A stretch of 64,000 bases of DNA from Gracilaria gracilis. Its lineage: Eukaryota; Rhodophyta; Florideophyceae; Gracilariales; Gracilariaceae. Location: assembly GCA_030374805.1 (NCBI GenBank), contig JARGSG010000126.1:1-64000 (forward strand), written 5' to 3'. Below are positions 9,089-19,195 of the stretch, piece by piece. How positions within the stretch are numbered: the stretch's first letter is position 1; every line of letters starts with the position of its first letter. Position numbers and translations under genes: made by a program. The notes below the pieces were generated by a model that worked only from the letters and a program-made list of their open reading frames with translations, was not told the DNA's origin and made no database searches.

Positions 9089-11790
9089 ATGGGGAAACGT
9101 AAAACGAGAAGTGCGAATGCGAATGCGAATGCGGAGGATGTAAGCGGGCGCGCGTCGAAAGGGCGAACGCGTGCAGAGGTGGTAGGTCGGGGTCGCGAGG
9201 ATGGTTTGGGTAGTACTACGCGTGCGCCTCGAAGCGGCGATGTGGAAAATGGCGAGGGCGGTATTGGGCATACTTCGCGTTCTCCTCGAAGCGGATTACG
9301 TGGGAAAGGTAGGAAGAACACGGGGAGACGTGATCGAGGCCGACCTTTGGAGCGAACCGAGCGAACCGAGCGCACCGAGCAAACGGAGTGAACCCAGCAA
9401 ACCGAGCGAACGGTAAGTTCTTTGGTAACACAAGCTACTCCGCTTCCACATGAGATGGGAAATGGAGAAGGGGAAAGCAGAGGAGGGATGGGAGGAAGGC
9501 AGGGGGAGGATGCGTGGGGCGGTAGGGATAGAGGTGGGCGGCGAAGTGGCGATGACTCCACGCAAGTTGTAGAAGAAGGCGAGCATGGAGATGTCATAGA
9601 GAAGAGGAGGAAGCGTCGCAGTGGGGGGGGAGGGAAGGACGATAGCAAGAAGTACTAGTGGGATAGTTAGCCGTGGTATTCGAGGGAAGGAGGTAGAAAG
9701 TGGCTGGGATTGGCGTTCCGGAGGGGAGGGGTCGCGAAAGAGAAGTAGGAGGAGGCGTTCAGGAGGCGAGGGACGAGGGCATGGAGGTTGTGGTTGATGT
9801 TAGGAGGAATCGAATGGTGGGCAGAGAAAGAACTGGTGGACCGCGACATACTGCGATGCGGGAGGAAGAGGAAGTGGGGGGTATGATGCATATGAGGGAG
9901 CATGGAAACGCAGAGGGCAGTGGGAGGCGAATTGGGCGTGTGGGCGATGGAATGGGGAGCAGGCCAATGTGGATAGGATGGAATGGCTCCGAGACAATTT
10001 GCCCGGGAGAGTTGTAAGACGTAGCAGTGGTGGATCAGTGATTGAGAATGTGAGAGACAATATACCAGTGGATGGGAGGGTATTCGAAGGAGAAGATGTC
10101 GTTGTCGGAAACAGGCATAGAACTGGAAGGAATTTGGTGAAAACCGCGGTACGAACGCCTGAAGGAATACTTGTGAGGCATAATGCCGTTCGGATTGAGG
10201 ACGATGTGCATGAAGCCGGAGTCGACGATTCTGGGGATCGTGGAGAGAGAAACGGAGCAAGGGAAACGGGAACTACAGGAAAGGCAGAAGGAGATGAAGA
10301 GAAGTTACGGGTGTTGCCAAGGTCTGCACTGGTTTAGAGGGTGAATTCGTTGAAAGGGAAGCTGGGAAATATGAAGTAGAATTACCTTACCATGATGGTG
10401 AGTTTGAAGCTCACGCAGAAAGAATTGGAACGGGTGAGGGAGGAGCTGAAGCACCAAAATGTGTTGATTGAAAGTTTAAGGGACGCTATGAAGGGTAGGA
10501 AGCGAAGGGGGTGTTGGAAGGAAGTTAAGGGGCGTCGAAAACATGAAATAGAGGTTCCAGAATGTTTTTACGGATTTGCAAGGGCTGTATATGATAAGAT
10601 TCTCCACCATGCGAAGTTGGAGGCGTGAGAACTCTGTTTTGACACGGAGAACGCTGGTAAGAGCTGGAAGAACAGGAGTGAGACGGTGGGAGAAAGTAGG
10701 GAGGGCAGCATATTTGTGGTTGGGGAGAAGGAGATGGTACCTTGGTGCCCGTATCAAGTGGCATATGAGATGAGGGCGTATACGCCATCAACGGAGGGAG
10801 GAAGTGATGTGCTGTTGAAGTATGTGGTAAAGACGGAAATAATGGGAGATACTTGGGAGACGATACGAGAAGCGGGAAAGAAACAGGAGTGTGTGGATAA
10901 TGTGAGTGCGGACAAGTGTCTGAGGCAGCGGATGAAGCAGACATTAAGCGATGGGATTGGGATGCGGAAGCGGGCGGCTCGCGACAAATTATTTTCCATC
11001 CTTGGATATGATTTGATTGCGAAACGTTCGAAACCTACTGAGGGGACTGAGCTATGAGAAGAGCTAAAGCAGCATATGGGGGAGGGAGCGCGAGAAGCTG
11101 ATGGGAAGGGAGGAGGGCGGGGGGAATGAGTTGTGTGCGTGGAGAACGAGCCGGTTCGAAGACCTTGCGTATTCCGGATCTCGTGCGGTTGGGCCACCAT
11201 GAGAGGTTGATGATGAAGATATGTACTTCAAGAATGGGATGGCGGGGGTAGTGTTGGAGGAGTATATGGGATACGCAGTGGAGAGGGAAAGTAACGGTGA
11301 GCGGCAGTACGTGGATGGGACCGTGATGCACCTTGCGAAACTTGACGCCTGGATTGCCTGTGTGGTGAAAACTATGAACGAAGTTGTGGGACGTGGAGGG
11401 CAAAGACAGCTACTGTTCTCTACTTTGTATGCGAATTATCTACCTGGGGCTGCGGAAGGAATACTGGGGGTAGCCTGGCAATCGCTACAGGAGGAGCATG
11501 CCCAGGAGTTTGAGAACGATGGGTTTGTGGATGGAGATCCGAGGTTTGTGTCGGTAAACTCTGGGAGAACTGCGACAGTTGGGCTGTGGGTACCATCGAG
11601 GGAGAAGATATACCTAGCTGTGAGGGAGGACTATTTTATGGCAAAACTAACACGGAGACTAGGTGCAGTTCTTGATTGTTACATAGCAGCCTGTCGACCG
11701 GAGGACGCGATTTTCGGGCGGTTGGTGGCACATCGGGCGGAACGCAGGGAAGGGACAGGGGTTGATGTTAGGGAAGAGGTGGGCTACTAA
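9089..11790 (+). pseudogene. Gene C, copy 1: basic coiled-coil protein of unknown function
   Basis: I do not recognise the family. The likely start is the ATG at 9089 (MGKRKTRS). The N-terminal ~110 residues are basic and Gly/Arg-rich and end in Glu-Arg-Thr repeats. A GTAAGT directly after the repeat could be a splice donor. The middle has a leucine-heptad segment (SLKLTQKELERVREEL) followed by a Lys/Arg cluster, then a conserved domain (CFYGFARAVYDKI, YQVAYEMRAYTPSTEGGSDV, ARDKLFSILGYDLIAKR). The C-terminal part (10.9-11.8 kb) is alpha-helical-looking and ends near GVDVREEVGY. Copies 3 and 4 keep long stretches open and show that this was one frame. Lesions include stops near 9389, 9656, 10336 and 10626 and a TGA near 11055 shared with copy 4. 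A nuclear DNA-binding accessory protein is a guess from composition. Confidence 0.6.
9350..9413 (+). repeat. 9-bp tandem repeat coding Glu-Arg-Thr in gene C
   Basis: Head-to-tail variants of GAGCGAACC, read as ERT or EQT. The number of units differs among copies: longest in copy 2 (about 24506-24590), shorter in copies 3 (about 40233-40272) and 4 (about 51893-51945). That is the pattern of slippage in a coding minisatellite. Confidence 0.8.
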
Positions 11791-11952
11791 GGGTAGGTTG
11801 AGGTGCAGGTGGGGGGGGGGAAGGGGTGGAGGTATGTGTGGGATGGGGAAGAGATGCTTCTTCTTTCTCATGTCATGCGTATCTTCACTCCTTCCAATTG
11901 AAACGAAGTGGGTTTAAATTTTTATAAAGCTGAAGCTAACAGGGAATAGAGG

Positions 11953-14900
11953 CTACGTGTTGGATGGTAAATAAGACTTGGCGGTGGGGTCTCGATAGAA
12001 CTGATTGAGATAAAATTGGTGAAAGCGCCAGTGTAGACGAGAAGTGAAGGGAAGAGCGGGGTAGTTCTTGCGGAGAACATTAACGGAGCCAAGGATGGAG
12101 GAAGAGGGGATGAGTCCATACCAAGTGGAAACGTTATCGGAAGTGGAGTGGGTAAAGATGGGAACTGGGTGGATGGTGTGGTTATGTTCGTCGTCTGTTG
12201 CCCATTGGAGGCAAACGCAGTTGAGGGTGAGATCGACGTCGTCGCTGGGTGGGACGAGTTCCATGAACTGGACTAAGGCGAACTACTTGGGAGAAGAAGT
12301 TGAAGAAGGAAGGGCGAAACGAAGAAGGGAGATGAGTTTGCCAACCCAGACGATGGATGGGGAGGGAAGGAGGTGGAGCCGGGCGACGAGAATGTGGGAG
12401 AACTTTGAAGACTTGGATGGACCGAAGGAGGGGGTGGCAAAAATTCGTTGGATGAGAGGGACTGGAGGATCCTGGGGCGCGAGCTCGTTCCGCTCTTCAA
12501 TGTAGTTGTCGAGTGTTGGGATGTAACCGCCGACGACGTACGCGGAGTTGACTATGGTGAGTCAAGCCTGACGGAGGGCGGGGGAGTTGTCAGTGAGTTG
12601 TAGGACTTCGAGAGAGAGGGTGATGAAGGATGGGAGGGCGTCTCTTCCGAATTGTGCAAGAATGGATAGGGTATCGGAGAAGAAGAGGTCTTGAAGAGAT
12701 TTGTGAGTGAGGTGAGGATTGGAGCGAATGAATTTGTGGGCAGTGATTAGGTCAGCGAAGGAGATGTGTTTACCATCACGGACGAAACCGGGATCTCGGG
12801 ATTAGAGGGGGGAAGCGAGGCCAGGGGAGGAGGAGGTGATGGAAGGGTTTGTGGAGACGGGATTCCAGTCCTTGATGGCGTTGGAGCGGTGGATGGCACG
12901 ACTGGTTTCTTGATGTGCGGTGGACCTGCGCTTTGAGGTTTTGAAGTAGTGGCACTTGAAGAGGGTGTGGGCGCGCTCGAATATGCCGGCATCATTGAAG
13001 TGGAGGCCTCCCAAGCGGCGAATGTCCTCGACAATGTGGTCGAGGAGGTGGAATTTGAGGGTTCCGAGGCTGAAAGTGTGGTGGGGGCCGAGGACAAGGA
13101 CGGCTGTGCGCTTGAAGGAGCGGATTTGGTTGTGGAGGTCAGTGAGGCGGGCGTCGGTCCATTCGGTGAAGGTGTTGTATCGCATGGAGGCGAGGAGGAA
13201 GTCTGAGTACTTGGAGAAGACGAAAGTGATGGGAGCTGAATCGACTTCGTCACAGCATCGGTCGAAGAAAGCGCCGATGAAGGGGAAGACCATGTCGAGG
13301 GCGCGGTAGTCTTTTGCTTCGAGCATACCACGCAAGCCGTCGGTAGTGAAGAAACTGTTGAGAGTTTGACCGTTTTCGGAAGTGGAGAAGTCGATGTGGA
13401 GTCCGTTTGCGGGAGAGTGCTTTTCGATGGCGGAGAGGATGGTGTTTGAATGTTTGAGGATGGAAGTGCGGACGGAGTTGAAGGGGCTACGGGACTTGGA
13501 GGAACGGGAGGTGGTGGAGAGTGCTTCTGAGCGCAGTCTCTCGATGGGGGCGAGCTTGATGAGCTTGGAGACGCCGAGGTGGAAGTTGTGGAGTGGTTCG
13601 AAGGTGAAGATGTTGTAAGGGGAGAGGAGTAGGGTGATGTTGAGAAGAGGGTATGATTGGAAGAGGGAGGAGTACTTTGCGAGGGAGAGGGAGTAGAGGG
13701 CTTCAAGGGCTTTTTCCTTTGTGTTGCGGGAGATGCTGGGCTTACGAGCAAGGAGAGCGTCTTGTGATTGGTGGAGGAGATTGGAGTGTGATTTGCGTGC
13801 GGCAAGGGTCTGGTGCTGAGTTCGGGGGAAAGGGGATTGAATGTGTAGGGGGAGGTCTGTGCGGGAGACGGTGCATCTATGAAAAGGGTGTTGGGGGCGG
13901 GTTCCGTGGGAGATGGCGAGTATGTCTTTTGCTTCAGGAATTTCGGCGCAGTAACTTGCGATGAAGGGGTGACAGTGGCGGAGAACGCCATGGGCGTCAC
14001 GGAAGGGGAAGCCGTTGGGACCGGAGGAGAGGAGGGAGCCGAGGAGGTTGGAGATGGCGAGCTGAATGAGTTCTATTTTGGTGTGGCGGGGGATGTGAGA
14101 GGAGGTTTGAGGAATGGAATCGTGGTCTTGGGAGGGGTTGGTTGGGATGAATGAGGTTGGCAATTATCCGAGAAGGGTGAGGTGTTCGGTGATGCACTTG
14201 CGACGGAAGGCATCGGAGAAGTTGAGAAGGGTGATGTGAAGGGGGTAGAAGGTGATGGAAGAGGATTTGAGGGAGGTGGAGGACTTGTTGCAGTAGATTT
14301 GGACCAAACTAATGAAGGAGTCGATACCGGTGGAGTCGGGGGTGTTCCAGATGCAGGAGTCGTTGGAGGAGTGCATGATTGCGGCTTTGAGGGCCGGGAA
14401 TGCTTCTTTTCCGAGGGTGGAGGCCATGGGGTGGGCGAAAGCGGGAGAGCCGGAAGGTGTTGTGTAAGAGACGGGGTGGAAGAAGATGTTGTGGAAGTGT
14501 GCGAGGGCGAGTTGTTGTTTGAGGACCTTAATGGGGTCCTTTCGGAAGGTGGTGGTGGAGAAGAGCTTCTGTGGGTCGGAGAGGGTGGTGAGAGCGAAGC
14601 CGTTGTTGCTCACTTGGTGTTGGAGAGGTCTGTTTGAAGTTTGAGACAATGGGAGGCGAAGGAGACGGCGTTGTGGAAGGCGGATTTGGAGAAGGCGGGG
14701 TCGTGGAGGAGGGAGATGAGTTCGTCAGCCTTTCAGAGACCGAGGGAGGAGGCGATGGAAGGGATGTAGAGGACCATGCGTTCGAGGTGGGAATTGTTGA
14801 GGAGGGGGAAGGAAGGGGGAGGATGGGGAGTAGGAAAGGGGGAGATGGAGCCGACGGGGGGTGGTGGCGATGTGGTAGGCGTCCTGGGTGTGGAAGGAGA

Positions 14901-15162
14901 GGGAGAGTTGCTGGTGTTGGTAGGAGTCGTCGTCTGCGATTAGGACGTTGTTGGAAGGGGGGTTTGTGGGAGGGGGAGGTTTATGGAGGTGGGGGGCAGA
15001 CTTGTGACGCTTGATGCGTGGGGGGAAGTGGGGGAGGTCTCCGCCTGGGGAGAGGAAACGCTTGTTTGGGTTTAGGCGATTAAGGCATCTTTTCTGGTGC
15101 CTTTGGATGGCGGGGATGGTGCGGGCGAAGAAGGAGCAGCCTGCAAAGCAGCAGTTGGGCAT
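11953..15162 (-). pseudogene. Gene D, copy 1: Tnp2/Plavaka-like transposase with C2HC finger
   Basis: The ancestral length is about 1070 codons, with the start ATG at 15162 (MPNCCFAGC). The finger is Cys-x4-Cys...His-x4-Cys within residues 4-27, followed by a Pro-rich linker. Typical transposase landmarks follow: RPQHPFHRCTVSRTD, FEPLHNFHLGVSKLIKL, and FHLLDHIVEDIRRLGGLHFN then DAGIFERAHTLFK. The last two resemble the His/Leu-rich blocks of Plavaka, CACTA and KDZ transposases. The C-terminal part has VDLTLNCVCLQWATDDEHNH and LHWRFHQFYLNQFY. Lesions: a frameshift near 14860 and stops near 14164, 12802, 12570 and 12275. This copy retains CCCCAG where copies 2-4 share a TAG. Role: would bind the element ends and catalyse cut-and-paste transposition. 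Family placement is by motif resemblance only. Confidence 0.75.
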
Positions 15163-15708
15163 GGCGGGGAAGGTTGGGGCGGTGTTGGAGAGGGTTGGGG
15201 GTACGTAGCGGTGGGCCTAATATGGCGCACGGACGGTGGGACAGAGTGGTGGGGATGATTGCACGTGATTCGAGGGCGTTTCATATATTTAGTAAACGGA
15301 TGCCTGCTGTGAAAGGTGTTGACTAGTGAACCGATATCCATAAACTGGAAAGGTATTCGATCTATTTGTATACTTCTATTCCTATTCGATAAACAGCTAT
15401 TTAAGTTTCTATCCAAGTGTATATCTCGCTCTTCGCCGCCGTATACATGAACGTAGGTGACACTAACACACTTACATTGTGCTGCGAAACTACCCTCAAC
15501 GAAAGAAGTATGCTAGTTTCTCTTCCATCCGAACTAGCAAAGATGGAAACAGTTTGGAATAATTCTTTCGAGAAAAACTAGCACAAGTGGAAAGGTGGAA
15601 ATATTTTCGGAAATTAGCACTTCCAAATTTGGATAAATTCACCGGATTTTCGTTCGTGTTAATTCGGTCATTTTTGACCGCCAAACTAGCATTCCGATAA
15701 CACCGACG
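15163..15708 (-). repeat. Terminal region of copy 1 with tip motif
   Basis: A non-coding end segment 5' of the transposase. It is an inverted match to 18650-19195 and a match to 46837-47381. The outermost bases are CGTCGGTGTTATCGGAATGC (reverse strand). Inside it are repeated GCTAGTTT / AAACTAGC words (near 15505, 15530, 15580 and 15685), which look like transposase-binding subterminal repeats. It likely also holds the D promoter. Confidence 0.8.
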
Positions 15709-15762
15709 ATCAATTAGATGAGATAAAGTTAGTATATCTTCTATCTTTATCTTGTATACTGG

Positions 15763-17271
15763 GTGCCCTATTTCTATGGTGCTTGCGCTTTGAACACCCA
15801 CCCGAGTCACTCGGATGGGTCTACTTCTTCTGACTCTGAGTCGGAGAATGGTCGCCGTGAGCGCTCTCCCCGCTCTAAGCGGTCGTATGCCACCCAGGGT
15901 GTGATTCGATCCCGCACCAAGGGCAGGAGACACCCCGGACTTCGGGAATGGAAGCCTACGAATAGGATGTTCCGAAAGTTACTTTCGTACCGATACTATC
16001 GGCTGGAGGATTCATCGCTGGATCGCACACCCCGTGGAACGAGACGAGTGAAAGATTGCATCAAGCGGATGCAACTTTCACTGAGGAACCAGAACTTTTC
16101 TGGAGAGGATCCAATTGTGGTCTTGGATTTCCTCGCCCGCTTCGCGGCGGAGGCTGATATACTCGGTATGAATGAAGGACAGACCTACGTGGCGCTGCCG
16201 TACTTTTTACGGGGAGTGGCCGAAGACCAATTTCACTCTGTAAGGAGTTCGTCGAGAGCCTCCGAAGGAAGAGTCACATGCTGGCCGGAGGCCGTGCAGT
16301 ACCTCTTGAGGTCGTACGCGACAAATGATGCCATTCAGTCAACCATCCTCGCTTTGAGGAATACCAGACAGCTCCCTGGAGAGGTCAAACCCAATTATTC
16401 GGTGCGCCTAAACAAGGCTTTCCACCGCTGTGGCAATGTCTACCCCGCTGGGGAACGTTCTACGATGTTCATTGACGGTCTGAGCCCAGCCATCAAGTCA
16501 CTCGTCGCCCGACGTCGGGAGGACAAACCGAGGATTACTTACCTCGATTTGGTCCAAGCCGCTCGCGTGGAGGGTGATGCACTACGTGCCTGTGGTCCTC
16601 TGTCGAGGTCGAGGCCCACTAAAGCGTTGGTAATGGATGACCGCTCCCCATCGCTGTCGCTATTGGCAGACGAACAACTTCAACAGGGATATGGCAACGT
16701 CCAGCTTGCGCATGGCGAAGTCACTTCCGTGCCGACCACAGTACTCCCGTCCACGACGGATGCATCGTACGATACGGCGCTGGCCGTACCAGCGCTGTAC
16801 GCCGACAACAGTCGTGTGATGGCACCTCCTATTCCCTATTCGAATGGAGGTACCCGTTTTCAACGGCCTGGATGGAGAGATATCCGCCCTACGGTTCGAT
16901 TCGCCGATGCCCGGAATGGTAACCCGCAAGCGGGGGCGTCGAGGCTAAATTGTCACTTGTATTATACACATGGGCAGACTTCGCCTCAGTGTCTCCTCTC
17001 GATTAGGGAGTTGCCAAAAGTAGTGGGCAACTACGAGGCACTCACTCCCGAGGAGAAGCGAGTTGTCTCAGTCGCATCTTATCTGCGCGCCAAGACGGAC
17101 TTTTCGCGCGTCATCCCGCAATCGCGGCCACTCCCGGCGAGACCTGTTTTCCCTGCTCCGCAGGTCGCTGATGCAAATGCCAATCGCGTGGTGAACCCTC
17201 ATCGAGGTTCCCAAGCCCTCGTGGTCGAGAACCTTGAGATGCCGCCGCAGGTGGAAGACCAAGGAAACTAA
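15763..17271 (+). CDS. Retrotransposon gag-like protein, 5' end uncertain
   Basis: Open for 502 codons. Residues ~95-270 look like a Retrotrans_gag capsid region (VVLDFLARFAAEADILGMNE; FHRCGNVYPAGERSTMFIDG; ITYLDLVQAARVEGDALRA). Near residue 395 there is a degenerate zinc-knuckle-like stretch CHLYYTHGQTSPQC, which lacks the second Cys of a CCHC knuckle. The first in-frame ATG that is plausible is near 15968, because the frame is open back to the copy 1 tip and the true start may be lost. It would form a cytoplasmic particle around the element RNA. The pol frame follows after about 200 bp. Confidence 0.7.
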   Translation: MPYFYGACALNTHPSHSDGSTSSDSESENGRRERSPRSKRSYATQGVIRSRTKGRRHPGLREWKPTNRMFRKLLSYRYYRLEDSSLDRTPRGTRRVKDCIKRMQLSLRNQNFSGEDPIVVLDFLARFAAEADILGMNEGQTYVALPYFLRGVAEDQFHSVRSSSRASEGRVTCWPEAVQYLLRSYATNDAIQSTILALRNTRQLPGEVKPNYSVRLNKAFHRCGNVYPAGERSTMFIDGLSPAIKSLVARRREDKPRITYLDLVQAARVEGDALRACGPLSRSRPTKALVMDDRSPSLSLLADEQLQQGYGNVQLAHGEVTSVPTTVLPSTTDASYDTALAVPALYADNSRVMAPPIPYSNGGTRFQRPGWRDIRPTVRFADARNGNPQAGASRLNCHLYYTHGQTSPQCLLSIRELPKVVGNYEALTPEEKRVVSVASYLRAKTDFSRVIPQSRPLPARPVFPAPQVADANANRVVNPHRGSQALVVENLEMPPQVEDQGN

Positions 17272-17477
17272 TGAAGAGAGTCTCCCTTCAGGGACAGGCG
17301 TCCTCAGCGTCGAGGTCGAGGACGCCCGAGGCGTCGTTGCCTCGCTCCCCGGTGAAGATTCTGTCAAGGAGTGACACCGCTGACGCGGATTAAAAACACG
17401 TGGGTATTCTGCGTCGACCGTGGATACGGGTAAAGAATAACCAGATCCCGGATAGAATCATGGTCATGGCCAAGTGA

Positions 17478-18649
17478 AACTATAAAGTTTACGCTGATCT
17501 CGGCCTCAACTCCCAGTTTCTAGTAAGATTTCTGACTCTCCTGGACACAGATGCTGGCCAGAACTTCGTCGTCGAGTCCGTATTGCCCCCGCTGGTGCGG
17601 TCTCGTATCCGTTCCGAAGCGGTCCCGAACGTCGCTGATGCGAATAACAACCCGTTATCAACGGTAGGAACCTTCGACTTGGTCGTCCGGTTCGGCACCT
17701 CTATGGTGAAGCTCGACTTTGTTGTTTGCCGTTCGTTGGCTGCGCCAGTTATACTGTGATGCGCTGACTGCGACATGTTTGTCGAAGCAATCCGGTCCCA
17801 CCTCAGGCGTGTAAAACTCGACGACAGATCATCAGTACCGATTTTCCGTCGCTCGCTCAAGCGCGCTTCACAGAAGCACGTTCCGATGCCTGCTGCGCAG
17901 GAACCATCGCCCGCCACGCGAGAGTCCACGAAGCTCCGCGTTGCCGCGTCGGTTTCTATACCGCCGGAGTCCCAGGTTATGGTGAAGCTCAACTCCCGTC
18001 AACACGGCATTCGAGTCATACAGCCTCTTTCCTCGTTGGACGAGAAGTGTCAACTCGCCGTTGCAAACGGAATTTTGCAGGTGCACCCGGATACTCCGTT
18101 TCGAACCTTGGATGCCAACCTTGGCACCAAACCACAGTATCTGGTAAAGAACCAAGTGATTGGATCAGTCACTTCGCACCCGCTCGCGGTGCTCCTGACG
18201 CGGATGACTGCTGCCGATGTTCTTGGATTGGTTACCCCCAAGGAGGGGGACAGTTCAGAGAGCCCCGACGCTTCGTCTAGGGAGGGGGAGGACACCACTG
18301 TTTCAACGGAGAAATCGCCGAATGATTCGGATTTGCAACCTGTTTCCGACACAGGAGAGCGTGGCCCTACAAGCTACGACCGGCTTGACCCGGTGAAGGC
18401 TCTGGAAGAGCTGGACCTCCGTCACGTACCGGTATCGCACTGCAAACAACTCCGTAATATGCTACGGGAATTTACCACGACGTGGGATGGCTCTCTTGGA
18501 GAGATTTTGGCGACCAAACACCGTATCGACTTGTTGCCGAACGCACGTCTGGTGGCGCAACCTCTGTACAGGGCTGGACCGAATGCTCGGGAAGAGGAGC
18601 AGTTCCAAGTGGACAAGATGCTCCACGCTGGGGTGATTGAACCCGCTCA
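17478..18649 (+). pseudogene. Retrotransposon pol fragment: protease and start of reverse transcriptase
   Basis: One frame with a single internal TGA at 17757. The first part resembles a retropepsin: TLLDTDAGQNFVVES has DTD where the catalytic DTG is expected, so the active site appears changed by one base. The end (LDLRHVPVSHCKQLRNMLRE; TKHRIDLLPNARL; LYRAGPNAREEEQFQVDKML; AGVIEP) is the usual start of a Ty3/gypsy reverse transcriptase. It is cut off before the catalytic YxDD by the tip of copy 2. Confidence 0.7.
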
Positions 18650-19195
18650 CGTCGGTGTTATCGGAATGCTAGTTTGACGGTCAAAAATGACCGAATTAAC
18701 ACGAACGAAAATCCGGTGAATTTATCCAAATTTGGAAGTGTTAATTTTCGAAAGTATTTCCACCTTTCCACTTGTGCTAGGTTTTTTCGAAAGAATTATT
18801 CCATATTGTTTTCCCCTTTGCTAGTTTGGATGGAAAGGAAACTAGCATACTTCTTTCGTTTATGGTAGTTTCGCAGCAAAATGTAAGTGTGTTAGCTTCA
18901 ACTACGTTCATGTATACGGGAACGAATAGCGAGATAGATACTTAGATAGAAATTCAAATAGCTGTTTATCGAATAGGAATAGGAGTATACAAATAGATCG
19001 AATATCTTTTCAGTTTGTGGAGATCGTTTCACTAGTCAACACCTTTCACAGCAGGCATTCGTTTACTAAATATATGAAACGCTTTCGAATCACGTGCAAT
19101 CATCCCCACCACTCTGTCCCACCGTCCGTGTGCCATATTACGCTCCCCACTACGTACCCCCAATTCTCTCCAACACCGCCCCAACCTTCCCTGCC
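18650..19195 (+). repeat. Terminal region of copy 2 with tip motif
   Basis: Inverted relative to 15163-15708. Starts with the shared tip and carries GCTAGTTT-type words at 18668, about 18775, 18818 and 18840. The transposase ATG follows at 19196. Confidence 0.8.

Larger units (their letters stand above)
1..15708 (-). mobile_element. Large four-gene transposon, copy 1 (cut by window start)
   Basis: This is an element with gene order, read from its terminal region at 15708 leftwards, D (transposase), C (coiled-coil protein), B (methyltransferase-SET) and A (ParB-like/oxygenase-like). The same order and sequence recur inverted at 18650-34571 and in part at 37354-46490 and 46837-54920, which defines the unit. 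The end at 15708 is set by the inverted match to 18650 and 46837, with tip motif CGTCGGTGTTATCGGAATGC. The far end beyond gene A is outside the window. All four genes carry stops or frameshifts, so this copy cannot encode a full set of proteins. No target-site duplication is visible at the tip. Confidence 0.85.
15709..18649 (+). mobile_element. Ty3/gypsy-like retrotransposon fragment between two transposon ends
   Basis: Holds gag and the first part of pol and then stops abruptly at the tip of copy 2. I see no LTR, primer-binding site, reverse-transcriptase catalytic motif, RNase H or integrase. Both ends coincide exactly with the facing tips of copies 1 and 2, so this is either a shared target or a remnant caught between two insertions. 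Confidence 0.75.

Noticed and set aside
8956-9648. 230-codon minus-strand frame
   Set aside because: Antisense of the gene C N-terminus, created by its Gly/Arg repeats.
12747-14000. Long Ser/Pro-rich frame on the minus strand (417 codons)
   Set aside because: Out of frame with the transposase that has recognisable motifs and conservation in all copies. Low-complexity shadow of gene D. The same applies to similar frames at 13.0-15.0 kb (+), 19100-19963 (-), 23961-24938 (+), 47398-48309 (+) and 51336-52330 (+).
15709-18649. LTRs flanking the retrotransposon piece
   Set aside because: The sequences on both sides are the inverted transposon ends, which also occur without any retroelement at copy 4.
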